A stretch of DNA of 64,000 nucleotides, from contig CAVTOY010000014.1 of NCBI GenBank assembly GCA_963736445.1, positions 224,755 through 288,754 of the forward strand. The letters run 5' to 3'. Source of the stretch: Thiosocius sp963736445 (lineage in GTDB: Bacteria; Pseudomonadota; Gammaproteobacteria; Chromatiales; Chromatiaceae). Both the position numbers and the translations under genes were made by a program. Shown here piece by piece: positions 54,256 through 63,944 of this stretch (position 1 is the stretch's first letter; the number at the start of each line of letters is the position of its first letter). The notes below the pieces were generated by a model that was not told where the DNA came from, did not search any database, and worked only from the letters and a program-made list of their open reading frames with translations.

Positions 54256-54265
54256 TCTAGCTCAA
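54252..54265 (+). promoter_or_regulatory. FNR-box-like palindrome overlapping the fnr stop codon
   Basis: TTGATCTAGCTCAA matches the FNR consensus except one base of the second half-site. It overlaps the fnr stop and lies 175 bases before the chosen ccoN start. Confidence 0.5.
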
Positions 54266-54311
54266 CTCAAAAGCGACAAAAATAGTTTCAGCGTATTAGC
54301 AAAACCTCAAT

Positions 54312-54325
54312 TTGACCTAGGTCAA
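54312..54325 (+). promoter_or_regulatory. FNR-box-like perfect palindrome upstream of ccoN
   Basis: TTGACCTAGGTCAA is a perfect 14-base palindrome of FNR/Anr/Dnr type (TTGAC-N4-GTCAA), about 100 bases before the ccoN start. cbb3 oxidase operons are classic FNR/Anr targets. Confidence 0.7.
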
Positions 54326-54426
54326 AGCATCCCTATCTAACTTCTCTAGTCTCCGCAGCTAGGTTATCCCGCAGCCCATGTGGGATGTCCGACCGCAAAC
54401 CTCTCTTTGACTTTCGGAGACGCTTC

Positions 54427-55860
54427 ATGGAGTCACAGACCAGTTACAATTATAAGGTCGTGCGTCAGTTTTCGATTATGACTGTCGTTTGGGGCATCGT
54501 CGGCATGCTCGTCGGCGTCGTCATCGCAGCCCAGCTGGCCTTCCCTGATCTGGTGATTTGGGACGGTATACCCTGGCTGAGTTACGGTCGCCTGCGCCCG
54601 CTGCACACCAACGCCGTGATCTTCGCGTTCGGCGGATCCGCATTGTTCGCCACCTCTTACTATGTGGTGCAGAGGACCTGCCAGGCCCGATTGTTCGGCG
54701 GCCCGCTGGCCGCATTCACCTTCTGGGGTTGGACCGTCGTCATCCTGCTTGCCGCCATCACGCTGCCCCTGGGAATTACCAGCGGGAAAGAGTATGCGGA
54801 ACTCGAGTGGCCGATCGATCTCCTGATCGCCGTTGTATGGGTCGTCTATGCGATCGTGTTTTTCGGCACCATCATGAAGCGCAAAGCCAAGCACATCTAC
54901 GTCGCCAACTGGTTCTTCGGCGCATTTATTCTGACCGTCGCCGTGCTGCACATCGTCAATAGCGCGTTTGTCCCGGTCACCCTGACCAAGGGTTACAGCT
55001 TCTATCCGGGGGCCATCGACGCCATGGTGCAGTGGTGGTACGGACACAATGCGGTCGGCTTTTTCCTCACCACCGCCTTCCTCGGCATGATGTATTACTT
55101 CATTCCCAAGCAGGCGGGGCGTCCGATCTATTCGTACCGCCTTTCGGTTGTGCACTTCTGGGCGCTGATCTCCACCTACATGTGGGCGGGCCCACACCAT
55201 CTTCACTACACCGCGCTGCCTGACTGGGCACAGTCTATGGGCATGGTGTTCTCGCTGATCCTGTTGGCGCCCTCCTGGGGCGGGATGATCAACGGCATCA
55301 TGACCCTGTCCGGTGCCTGGCATAAACTGCGAACCGACCCGGTCCTTAAGTTCCTGATCGTGTCACTGTCGTTCTACGGCATGTCGACCTTCGAAGGCCC
55401 GATGATGTCGATCAAGACCGTGAACGCCTTGTCGCACTACACCGACTGGACGGTCGGCCACGTGCACTCCGGCGCGCTTGGCTGGGTCGCCATGATCTCG
55501 ATCGGTTCGCTGTACTACTTGATCCCGCGGATGTTCGGCAAGATCGAGATGTACAGTAACAAGCTGGTCGAGGTCCACTTCTGGACCGCCACCATCGGCG
55601 TCGTGCTGTATATCGCCGCCATGTGGATCGCTGGCGTCATGCAGGGCCTGATGTGGCGTGCGGTCAACGCGGACGGAACGCTGACCTACTCCTTCATCGA
55701 GTCGGTAGAGCGTACCTATCCTTTCTACTACGTACGACTACTCGGCGGGGCACTGTTCCTGACGGGCATGTTGTTCATGGCATACAACGTCTGGAAGACG
55801 GCCGCGCAAGGCAGCGTCAGGGACGCTGACGACGTCATCGCCGCACCGGCCGCCCACTGA
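54427..55860 (+). CDS. ccoN: cbb3-type cytochrome c oxidase subunit I
   Basis: Catalytic subunit of the high-affinity terminal oxidase used at low oxygen. From ATG 54427 (GGAG upstream) it is 477 residues with about 12 helices. Heme and copper ligands are seen in RLRPLHTNAVIFAF (His60), WWYGHNAVGFFLT, YMWAGPHHLHYTALP, and DWTVGHVHSGALGW. The frame also opens earlier at 54385. FNR-type boxes upstream fit microaerobic induction. The next gene, ccoO, begins 18 bases downstream but is cut off. Confidence 0.97.
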   Translation: MESQTSYNYKVVRQFSIMTVVWGIVGMLVGVVIAAQLAFPDLVIWDGIPWLSYGRLRPLHTNAVIFAFGGSALFATSYYVVQRTCQARLFGGPLAAFTFWGWTVVILLAAITLPLGITSGKEYAELEWPIDLLIAVVWVVYAIVFFGTIMKRKAKHIYVANWFFGAFILTVAVLHIVNSAFVPVTLTKGYSFYPGAIDAMVQWWYGHNAVGFFLTTAFLGMMYYFIPKQAGRPIYSYRLSVVHFWALISTYMWAGPHHLHYTALPDWAQSMGMVFSLILLAPSWGGMINGIMTLSGAWHKLRTDPVLKFLIVSLSFYGMSTFEGPMMSIKTVNALSHYTDWTVGHVHSGALGWVAMISIGSLYYLIPRMFGKIEMYSNKLVEVHFWTATIGVVLYIAAMWIAGVMQGLMWRAVNADGTLTYSFIESVERTYPFYYVRLLGGALFLTGMLFMAYNVWKTAAQGSVRDADDVIAAPAAH

Positions 55861-55878
55861 TCCGGAGGAGTACCAACA

Positions 55879-55959
55879 ATGTCACATGAAGTCGTTGAAA
55901 AGAACATCGGCCTGCTGGCGATCCTGGTCATTCTCGTGATCAGTGTCGGTGGTCTGGTC
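55879..55959 (+). pseudogene. ccoO: cbb3 oxidase subunit II (CcoO), first 27 codons only
   Basis: ATG 55879 behind GGAGGAG opens MSHEVVEKNIGLLAILVIL, the membrane anchor of CcoO, ending at GGLV. In homologues the chain continues EIVPLF and a heme-binding domain; here the sequence after codon 27 is unrelated. The truncation coincides with the change of DNA source, so the rest of ccoO, ccoQ and ccoP are missing from the window. Confidence 0.88.
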
Positions 55960-55962
55960 ATG
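55959..55962. other. Chimeric junction between gammaproteobacterial and foreign DNA
   Basis: CcoO homology ends with the codon at 55957-55959; YchF homology in another frame begins at 55962 (GSDEVRAW). Base composition and codon use change at once. Neither gene is complete. No repeat, tRNA, integrase or transposon end is seen at the joint. Confidence 0.85.
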
Positions 55963-56198
55963 GCTCTGATGAAGTGCGTGCCTGGCCTATAGAGCAGGGC
56001 ACTATCGCGCTAAACGCAGCCGGCAAGGTACACAGTGACATCAAGCGGGGCTTTATAAGAGCTGAGACTTTTCGTTTTGAAGATATGAAAGAACTCGGCA
56101 GCGAAAAGTCTCTTAAAGCTGCCGGCAAGATTCGGCTCGAAGGCAAGAATTACGTTGTTCAAGATGGTGATATTATTGACTTTAGATTTAATGTTTAA
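55962..56198 (+). pseudogene. ychF: YchF/EngD GTPase, C-terminal TGS domain only
   Basis: The last 78 residues of the ribosome-associated ATPase/GTPase YchF: DEVRAWPIEQGTIALNAAGKVHSD, IKRGFIRAETF, and the invariant ending KIRLEGKNYVVQDGDIIDFRFNV. In the full protein (about 360 residues) a G domain and coiled coil precede this TGS domain; these are absent because of the junction. AT-rich third positions differ from the DNA to the left. It ends 16 bases before cinA. Confidence 0.88.
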
Positions 56199-56214
56199 GT
56201 GAGAGCTTCTGCCC

Positions 56215-57446
56215 ATGACAAAGGCAAGTATCATCAGTGTCGGTAACGAGCTTCTTAGCGGCCAGACAATAAATACCAACGCCGCATATCTAAGCAGTCA
56301 ACTGCTTTCGATAGGCATACCTGTTGAAAGCTCCTACACTGCAAGCGATGATATAGATTTGATTGCACGAGTATTGAATTTAGCAAGTGATGACGCTGAG
56401 CTGATTCTGGTAACCGGCGGATTAGGCCCGACTGACGACGACCTGACCCGTCAGGCATTTAGCAAATTTCTCAAAGCAGATTTGCAGCTGCAGCAAGAAC
56501 TTCTTGAAAAGATACGAGGTTTTTTCACCAAGCGAAATCTGAAAATGCCTGTAAAAAATAAGATTCAGGCATATATACCAGCTGGCACGAAAGCACTTGC
56601 AAATAATCTTGGCACCGCCCCCGGCATTATAGCCAAAGCAAAGGATAAATTGTTTGTCGCTATGCCGGGTGTACCGTCGGAAATGAAGCAGATGTTCGAA
56701 GAATCGGTCTTGGCAGAGTTGAAAAAAATTGCCGGCAAATACACAGTGCTGGTAAGAAAACTAAAATGCTTCGGAACCGGCGAATCTAATATCGCAGAGT
56801 TACTTGGCAGTATTATGCAGCGAGGCAGAAATCCCCTAATCAATTGCACTATAGCAGCCGGCGTAGTAACTTTGCATATCATTGCCTCCGCCAAGGACAA
56901 AATCCAGGCCCAGCGAATGGTTGAAGAAGATGAAAAAATGCTGCGTGATAAGCTCAAGGAGCTGGTTTTCGGCACAGCCGAGCAGACCTTAGCTGAAGTA
57001 ATGGGTGAAAAATTGGCTCAGCAGAAAAAGACGCTTGCCATAGCGGAATCCTGCACAGGCGGCTGCTTGGCCAAGCTGATAACTGATGTTCCCGGAGCGA
57101 GCAGATATTTCACCGCTGGCTGGATTACTTACAGTAACAGTGCCAAAACCAGTGAGCTTGGTGTGCCGGCTGAGTTAATCCAAAAACATGGAGCCGTCAG
57201 TGAACCTGTTGCCGAAGCTATGGCGAAGGGTGCAAGGGAAAAAGTGGGGCGGATTTCGCCATCAGCATAACCGGCATAGCAGGCCCAGGCGGGGCAAGTG
57301 AACAAAAACCCATTGGGCTGGTATATATTAGCGTGGATTCGGAGGCCGGCTGTGAAACTAAACGCTTTATTTTTTCTCACGATAGAGCTTTATTATGGTT
57401 TAGAGCAGCCCAAACAGCACTAAACATGCTCCGATTGAAATTGTAG
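56215..57446 (+). pseudogene. cinA: CinA-like nicotinamide-nucleotide amidase / competence-damage protein, one frameshift
   Basis: Two-domain CinA: an N-terminal MoeA-like domain (ASIISVGNELLSGQTINTNAAYLS, VTGGLGPTDDDLTRQAF, AMPGVPSEMKQMF) and a C-terminal deamidase domain (KKTLAIAESCTGGCLAKLITDVPGAS) that hydrolyses NMN or related nucleotides. At 57245-57249 one G is missing from a run: repaired, it continues ADFAISITGIAGPGGASEQKPIGLVY to a stop at 57446. About 410 residues after repair, normal. AT-rich, planctomycete-like in sequence by eye. Confidence 0.87.
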
Positions 57447-57448
57447 AT

Positions 57449-57477
57449 TTGACTAATTGAGTCAGTAATGTTATAAT
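57449..57477 (+). promoter_or_regulatory. Strong sigma-70 promoter upstream of the pilus cluster
   Basis: TTGACT at 57449-57454 and TATAAT at 57472-57477 are spaced exactly 17 bases, 45 bases before the first pilB-like ATG. It begins immediately after the cinA stop. Confidence 0.7.
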
Positions 57478-57521
57478 AGGTTTTACCTGAATTAACAAAA
57501 CACGAAAACAAATGGATAAAT

Positions 57522-59267
57522 ATGGCAAAAAAACGTAGAAAATTAGGCGAAATATCTATATAAAGCCGGGCTGGTAAAAAAGGAACCGCTTATCAAGGCG
57601 ATCAAAATCTCAAAGGCTACCAACAAACGGCTTGGCGAGGTATTGCTCGAACAAGGGCTGGTTAACGAAGAAACTCTGACTAAGGCAATAGCAAAGCCAA
57701 TTCGGATAAAATACGTAACCTGGATAAAATCCTCATTCCCCCTGAATCAACTAAGCTTATCGCGGAAGACCTTATAAAAAGACATAACGTATTGCCATTA
57801 AGCATGAACAACGGTAAACTGAGATTGATTATCAGTGATCCATCGGACCTAGACGCGATGGATACAATCGATTTCGCTTGAATACTGAGTTGGATTGCTG
57901 CCTCGCAAGTCCTTCTAAAATCAGTTCCTACATCCATGACCTGTTCGATAAAATGAAGAAACAGCAGAAGACAAAGAAGATGAAAGTTAAAACACAGTAT
58001 TGATGCAACTGCCGCTGAACTTGCCGAGGCCGGTCATGAGTTACAGGCAGAGGCTCTACGGGCTCAGGCGGCAGGTGGCGATGACGATGGTCCTATCGTC
58101 AGGCTGGCAAATCTGATAATAGATAATGCTTATTATATGCGAGCCAGTGATATCCATATTGAGCCGATGGCTGACAGGGTTCGGATAAGGTATCGTGTTG
58201 ACGGTGTTTGTGTTGAACGAGACAATATTCCCAAAAATATGCAGGCACCGCTGATGGCCCGTTTAAAAATTTTGTCCGGGCATGGATATTGGGGAACGAC
58301 GATTGCCTCAGGACGGTCGTATTAAGCGTGAGATTGAAGATCAGGATATTGATTTCCGTGTATCATCTCTTCCCGGAAATCATGGTGAAAGTATGGTATT
58401 TCGTATTTTACGCCCGGATTCGGTCAATATCGGTATTCAGGCGATGGGTTTTGAACACAGATGATTATGAACGATTTAAAAAGATCATCAAACGGCCCAA
58501 TGGTATTTTTCTGGTAACCGGTCCGACGGGTACCGGTAAAACAACGACTCTTGTATTCGGCGCTTCAGGAACTGAACCGGCCGGACAAGAAAATCATTAC
58601 TGCTGAAGACCCGGTGGAATATAATATTCGCCGGCATGAATCAATGTCAGGTAGGGACGGATATCGGCCTGACATTTGAAAGATATTCTCCGGTCAATGC
58701 TGCGTCAGGCACCTAATATTATTCTGATCGGTGAAATTCGTGACGGAATTGTTGCTGATATTGCGATTCAGGCGGCACTGACAGGTCACTTGGTATTCAG
58801 CACACTTCACACCAATGATGCTCCAGTGCAATCACCCGTTTGATCGATATGGGGGTCAAGCCATTTCTGGTTGCCAGTTCCATCCAGGCGATTATGGCAC
58901 AGCGACTTGTGAGAGTTATTTGTAAAAATTGTAAAGTAGTCGATGAAAAGCCGGACCCGCATTATCTGCGTCTGCTTGAATATCAAGCCGGAAGATATGA
59001 GAAAACATCCCATTTATAAAGGAGCCGGATGCAGTCAGTGTCAGGGAACAGGATTTAAAGGCCGAATGGCGATATTTGAAATGCTTGAGATGAACAATCG
59101 AGATGCGTGAATTGGCCTTTGCACGGGCCCTGCCAGCTGAATTGAGAAAAGCAGCTCTGGCAACTGGAATGAGAACATTGATGGACGACGGAAAAACGAA
59201 AATATTTAAAGGGATAACGACGCCGGAAGAAGTTGCGCAAGATAACCAGGCGAAGGACTGGTTTTAG
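57522..59267 (+). pseudogene. Type IV pilus/type II secretion ATPase PilB/GspE (first copy), multiply frameshifted
   Basis: Hexameric ATPase that powers pilus or pseudopilus assembly. Across frames it reads as one protein: N-terminal MAKKRRKLGE and KRLGEVLLEQGLVNEETLTKAI (N1 domain), the RASDIHIEPMADRVRIRYRVDG Asp-box, DIGERRLPQDGRI, Walker A GPTGTGKTTT (58520-58549), His-box GHLVFSTLHTNDAP, and the tetracysteine site CKNCK...CSQCQGTGF. At least eight single-base indels interrupt it (for example near 57551, 58282 and 58552). All motif blocks are well conserved, so the gene is probably intact in the organism and the indels are read errors. Confidence 0.8.
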
Positions 59268-59307
59268 ATGCATAGGACAAAGCTAAATATTTATTTGAGG
59301 ATTTATG

Positions 59308-60416
59308 ATGGCAACAGTTAATATTGATCGATTGTTAGAAGCGTGTATCAAAATGGGTGGTTCGGATTTGCATCTTACTGTTGGGCGACCGCCGGTATTT
59401 GCGAATTTCAGGGCACACTTCGATCGCTTGATACAAAAGTTCTTGAGCCTGAAGATACCGATTGCTTTGATGAAAAGTATTACACCTGAAAGAAATCAGC
59501 AGGAACTGCAGGAAGAGGGCGGTACTGACTATGGTTTCGCATTTGGCGATGCGGGCGATTTCGAATCGCTGTTTTCAAACAAAAAGGAAATATGTTGCGA
59601 TGTGTTCTGCGTCTGATTCCGTCAGGAACTATTAAGTTTTGAGCAGATTGGTTTGCCGAGATTTGTGCGGCTTTGTGCCGAAGGCCGAGAGGATTGTTTC
59701 TGGTAACCGGCCCGACCGGAAGTGGTAAAACGACGACTCTGGCCTCGATGATTAACTATATTAATGAAAATCTGGATCGGCATATTATAACGGTTGAAGA
59801 GCCGATCGAGTATTATCATCAGCCACAAAAAATCGATTATTAATCAGCGTGAAGTCGGTATTGATGTACCAAGATTTTCGGAAGCTTGCGGCGAGCTTTG
59901 AGTCAGGACCCGGACGTGATTCTTGTGGGTGAACTGCGGGATCTGGAAACAATGGAAGCGGCCATTAGTGCCGCTGAAACCGGCCACCTTGTCTTCGGAA
60001 CCTTCATACAACCGGTGCCAGGGAACGATTAACCGTATTATCGATGCATTTCCGGTAAGCCAGCAGGAGCAGATTCGAGTTCAGCTCAGTACATAACCTG
60101 ATTGCGGTTTGAGCCAGAGCACTTTGTCCTTAGAGAGCCGGAAAGGCCGGATTGCCGCCTATGAATTTATGGTTGTTACACCGGCGATTTCAAACCTGAT
60201 CCGTGAAAATAAGAGCTTATCGAATTGAATCCAGTATTCAAATTGGAAAAAAGTTGGGGATGCAGCTTCTGGATGATCACTTATGGGAATTGTATGAAGC
60301 GGTGAACTGATCGAGCTTGAGGAACTCTTGGATAAGGCGAGAAACCCGGAATCCTGCAAGAAATGGTTAAATGGCGCAAGAAACAGGCTGGTGGAACATT
60401 AAGCGCGGACTGCTAA
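59308..60416 (+). pseudogene. pilT: Twitching-motility ATPase PilT, multiply frameshifted
   Basis: Retraction ATPase of type IV pili. It starts ATVNIDRLLEACIKMGGSDLHLTVGRPPV after a GAGG RBS. In later frames it shows VTGPTGSGKTTTLASMINYIN (Walker A 59709-59738), HIITVEEPIEY, SIINQREVGIDV, LSQDPDVILVGELRDLETMEAAISAAETGHLVFGTLHTT, and the PilT-specific AISNLIREN-type motif. The C-terminus ends ...GGTLSADC at a stop 60414-60416. At least six indels break the frame. PilT motifs separate it from the two neighbouring PilB-like ATPases. It implies retractile pili in the source of this segment. Confidence 0.78.
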
Positions 60417-60797
60417 AGAGATGATTAAGGAGATGGAGGATATAGGGCCGGTATTAAGGATATAGCTTGTGTAATAAACGAATAGGGAAGGCAGTATCCC
60501 TGTTTCTGCTTATGGCTAAAGTGGATGTTATTGTCATTTTTCATATAAGTCCTATATGTCGCAGTGTCCGAGTTTCTAAAGTCATTCGTATTTACATGGT
60601 AAATAACTAATTAAGTGATTCGAGATTCTCAATACTATTCGGGAATGTGTGAGTACTACAGAGCTGGTCCTATGTGGCAGTGTGTCCATAGTTCTTAAAT
60701 AACTAAATGTTAATTTAATGAATTTATTACGCTATAAAGCTGTTAATAGTGTATAAGATTTTTATTTGTAACCGAATTATTGGGACAAGGGAGTTCT
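60417..60797 (+). other. AT-rich intergenic region with a degenerate direct repeat
   Basis: About 380 bases with no coding signal. TCCTAT...GCAGTG...TCC...AGTTTCTAAA at 60550-60580 and a similar block at 60668-60698 are followed in each case by AAATAACTAA (60600 and 60697). These look like two copies of a roughly 110-base unit. A promoter for the next gene probably lies near its 3' end (TATAAG-like stretch around 60757). Confidence 0.5.
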
Positions 60798-62566
60798 ATG
60801 GAAGAAATAGAGACGCTAAAAAAATACCTCCGGTAGAAGCAGTTAAAAAGCAGGAACCTTGGACAGCAATACTGATTAAGATGGGCCTATCTGACCAGTG
60901 AAAAGGTTCATCAAGTGCCTTACTATTCAGAAACAACGGGGCAGGAAAACAGGTTGGTCAGATATTTATTGAACTGAAGGCTTCGATCAAGCCCAGTATT
61001 TGCGGATTGCTCTCGCGGCTCAGCGGGGCATGGAGTATGTGAGAATTAGAGGCATTGAAATCCCTCCTGATGTCATCGAGCAAGGTTCCCGCTCAAATGG
61101 CACAGACATATCAAATCATTCCGATTGAGTATCGACAAAAATCAAAATGAACTTAACCGTCGTCCTTGACAATCCGGATAATTTCCGGGCAACAGACGAC
61201 TTGAGCACCCTGATGGGCTTTAAGGTTACCGCGAAAATAACCGACTCGAGGCACTCGAGAATGCCTTGACGAAATATTACGAGAGCAAGGAAGAAAACGA
61301 AAGCATAAACGAGCTAATCGATGAGATACAGGGGGACCATTTCTTGCGAATTTGACGGCCGAAACCAGAGTATCGACCTGGATGAATTAAAGGAACTGTC
61401 CGAGTCGAATCCGGTTAAAAAACTGCTGAACCTGGTTCTGATGCAGGCGATTCGTGACAAGGCCTCGGATATTCATTTTGAGCCGTTTGAAAACGAATAC
61501 AAGATGCGTTACCGTATCGACGGCGTTCTTTATGAAATGATTCCTCCGCCGAAGCATATCGCGGTGGCACTGAGCTCGCGTATAAAGGTTATGGCAGATC
61601 TGGATATTGCTGAGCGGCGTTTGCCGCAGGACGGCCGAATTTCACTGACCGTCCAGGGCAACCCGGTGGATCTGCGTGTCAGCATTCTGCCGACAATGTT
61701 CGGTGAAAGCGTCGTGTTGCGTGTTCTGGACCGAAGCCAGGTCAAGTTTGGATCTGGAAAAGCTGGGCCTCAGGCAGCATGATCTTGAAATTAGTCGACA
61801 GCTGATTCACAAGCCCAACGGTATTGTCATCGTCACCGGCCCGACCGGAAGCGGAAAAACAACGACCTCTATTCGGCCTTGAACGAGCTTAACGATATTG
61901 AAACAAAGATCATCACTACTGAAAACCCGGTGGAATACGATATTGACGGCTTGTCAGGTCCAGATGAAGCCGGATATCGGGCTGACATTTGCAAAATGTC
62001 TGCGTCAATTTTGCGTCAGGACCCGGATATTGTGATGGTCGGTGAAATTCGTGACCTTGAAACGGCGCAAATTGCCGCTCAGGCCTCGCTGACCGGTCAC
62101 CTCGTGTTCACGACGCTGCATACCAACGATGCCCCGAGTTCGATTGCCCGTCTTCTTGATCTGGGAGTTGAGCCATTTCTGATCACCGCGACAATGGAAG
62201 GGATTGTCGCTCAGCGGCTGGTGAGAAAAATATGCGCCAACTGCAAAACCGAATTTGAACCGACCGAAGACAGCTGATGGAACTGGACTGACGCCGGAAG
62301 ATGTTCACGGCAAGAAATTCTATTACGGCAAAGGCTGTAGACAATGCAACAAGACCGGCTAAGGGGACGAACGGCATTTTCGAAATTATGATTTTCAACG
62401 ATGAAATTCGTGATTTGATTATGAATCATGCTTCGACAAATGTTTTGCGTGCGGCGGCCAGAAAGCCGGAATGAGACTGCTGCGTGAAAACGGTCTGACG
62501 GCAATCTATGACGGCATTACAACAATGGATGAGGTAGTAAAGGAAACAATTATCAGAAGGATGTAA
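60798..62566 (+). pseudogene. Type IV pilus/type II secretion ATPase PilB/GspE (second copy), frameshifted
   Basis: A second assembly ATPase of about 585 residues after repair. The N-terminal T2SSE_N domain is divergent (MEEIETLKK, ILIKMGL, QRGMEYVRIRGIEIPPDVIEQ). Then follow KASDIHFEPFENEYKMRYRIDGVLYEM, DIAERRLPQDGRISL, Walker A GPTGSGKTTT (61838-61867), TTENPVEYDIDGL, DPDIVMVGEIRDLETAQIAAQASLTGHLVFTTLHTND, and CANCKTEF/CRQCNKTGY zinc motif. The stretch 61321-61782 is clean, other parts carry at least six indels. GspE and PilB cannot be separated by motifs. It lies directly before pilC, which suggests this copy works with it. Confidence 0.8.
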
Positions 62567-62631
62567 ACAGGGTTAACCATTAGAAATAACTGAATTCGGA
62601 AGCTAATCATCGATCCAAAGGAGGATTAAAG

Positions 62632-63934
62632 ATGCCTGTTTTTCAATATGAAGCATTGGATTCGCAGGGCGTCGAATAAAAGACGAGATTGAAGCCCTGA
62701 GCAGAAAGAAGCGATAAGCAAGATTCGCAACATGGGCTATTTCCCCACGAAGGTTCAGACGCACGAGGCGCAGTGAAGAAAGCCAGCGGCAAAAGCCGCG
62801 CGCAAAGCCCAAAGAGACGCGGTGCCGGCGGCAAAGTCAAGATCAAGCTCGTAACCCAGTTTGCCGACAGCTTTCGACGCTTCAGGACGCGGGTCTGCCG
62901 ATTTTGCGTTCACTGCGGATTCTCGAAGAGCAGCAAAAGGCTGGGACATTCAAGAGGGTATTGGCTATGTGGCCGATGATATCGAAGGCGGTTCGACCTT
63001 TCCGAGGCGATGGGCAGATATCCCGAGAGCTTTTGACCGGTTGTTCGTGAATATGGTGGCGGCCGGTGAGACCGGCGGTGTGCTGGATCTGATCCTGTCG
63101 CGTGTGGCGGACTTTATGGAAAAGGCCCGAAGCTCAAAGCCAGGGTCAAAAGTGCGATGGTTTATCCGATGGTGGTTATGAGCGCGGCGTTTCTAATTCT
63201 TGCTGGGCTTGATGACTTTTCGTGGTGCCCCAGTTCGAGACGGTGCTTTCTGAGATGACTGAGGCGGATGCACAATTGACACGTGACTGACACGGACGGT
63301 GCTCGGCGATAAGCGAGTGGATTGCTATATGGATTTCGGCTGGGCCATATCTGATAGGCGTTCCGTTTGGATATCGTATTTTCTACTTAGAATGATAAGA
63401 CAGTTCCGAAGGGCAGATTGGTCCTGGACACTATCAAGTTGAGGCTGCCGGTGATGGGCAGCTTAGCAGCAAAGTTGCGGTTACACGGTGGACAAGAACG
63501 CTGGGAACATTGATCGGCGCCGGTGTGCCGATACTGGATGCCATCAAGTGACGCAGTGAGACGGCGGGCAACGAGGTTTACTCCAAAATGCTCGACAAGG
63601 TTCACAATTCCATCCGGCAGGGTGACACCTTCGCCGGTCCGCTGCGGCAGTCCAAGACGGTTGACCTGATCGTCTACGAACATGGTTGCGGTGGGCGAGG
63701 AAACAGGTGACCTGGACAAGATGCTTTTGAAAGTTGCGGACAACTACGATGAGCAGGTTGACGTGCTGGTGGCTCGCTGATGTCATGCTCGAGCCGATTA
63801 TGATCATCGTGCTCGGTGGTATCGTTATGACAATCGTTCTGGCGATATTCCTGCCGATGATTCAGATTATTACCGGGCTTAAGGAGCAGCACTTAATATT
63901 GGTTAAAACTAAAAAAAACTGTTCAATTTATTAA
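62632..63934 (+). pseudogene. Type IV pilus/type II secretion inner-membrane platform protein PilC/GspF, multiply frameshifted
   Basis: Platform protein on which the ATPase acts. ATG 62632 follows a perfect AAGGAGG. Blocks in different frames read MPVFQYEALDSQGVE, KIRNMGYFPTKV, a basic Lys/Arg-rich linker, LQDAGLPILRSLRILEEQQKAG, VNMVAAGETGGVLDLILSRVADFME, WTRTLGTLIGAGVPILDAI and MVAVGEETGDLDKMLLKVADNYDEQVD. The last membrane helix is IIVLGGIVMTIVLAIFLPM. These are the repeated T2SSF domains. At least ten indels break the gene, the highest density in the window. The exact C-terminus is uncertain. Confidence 0.78.
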
Positions 63935-63944
63935 GGAGAGTAAG

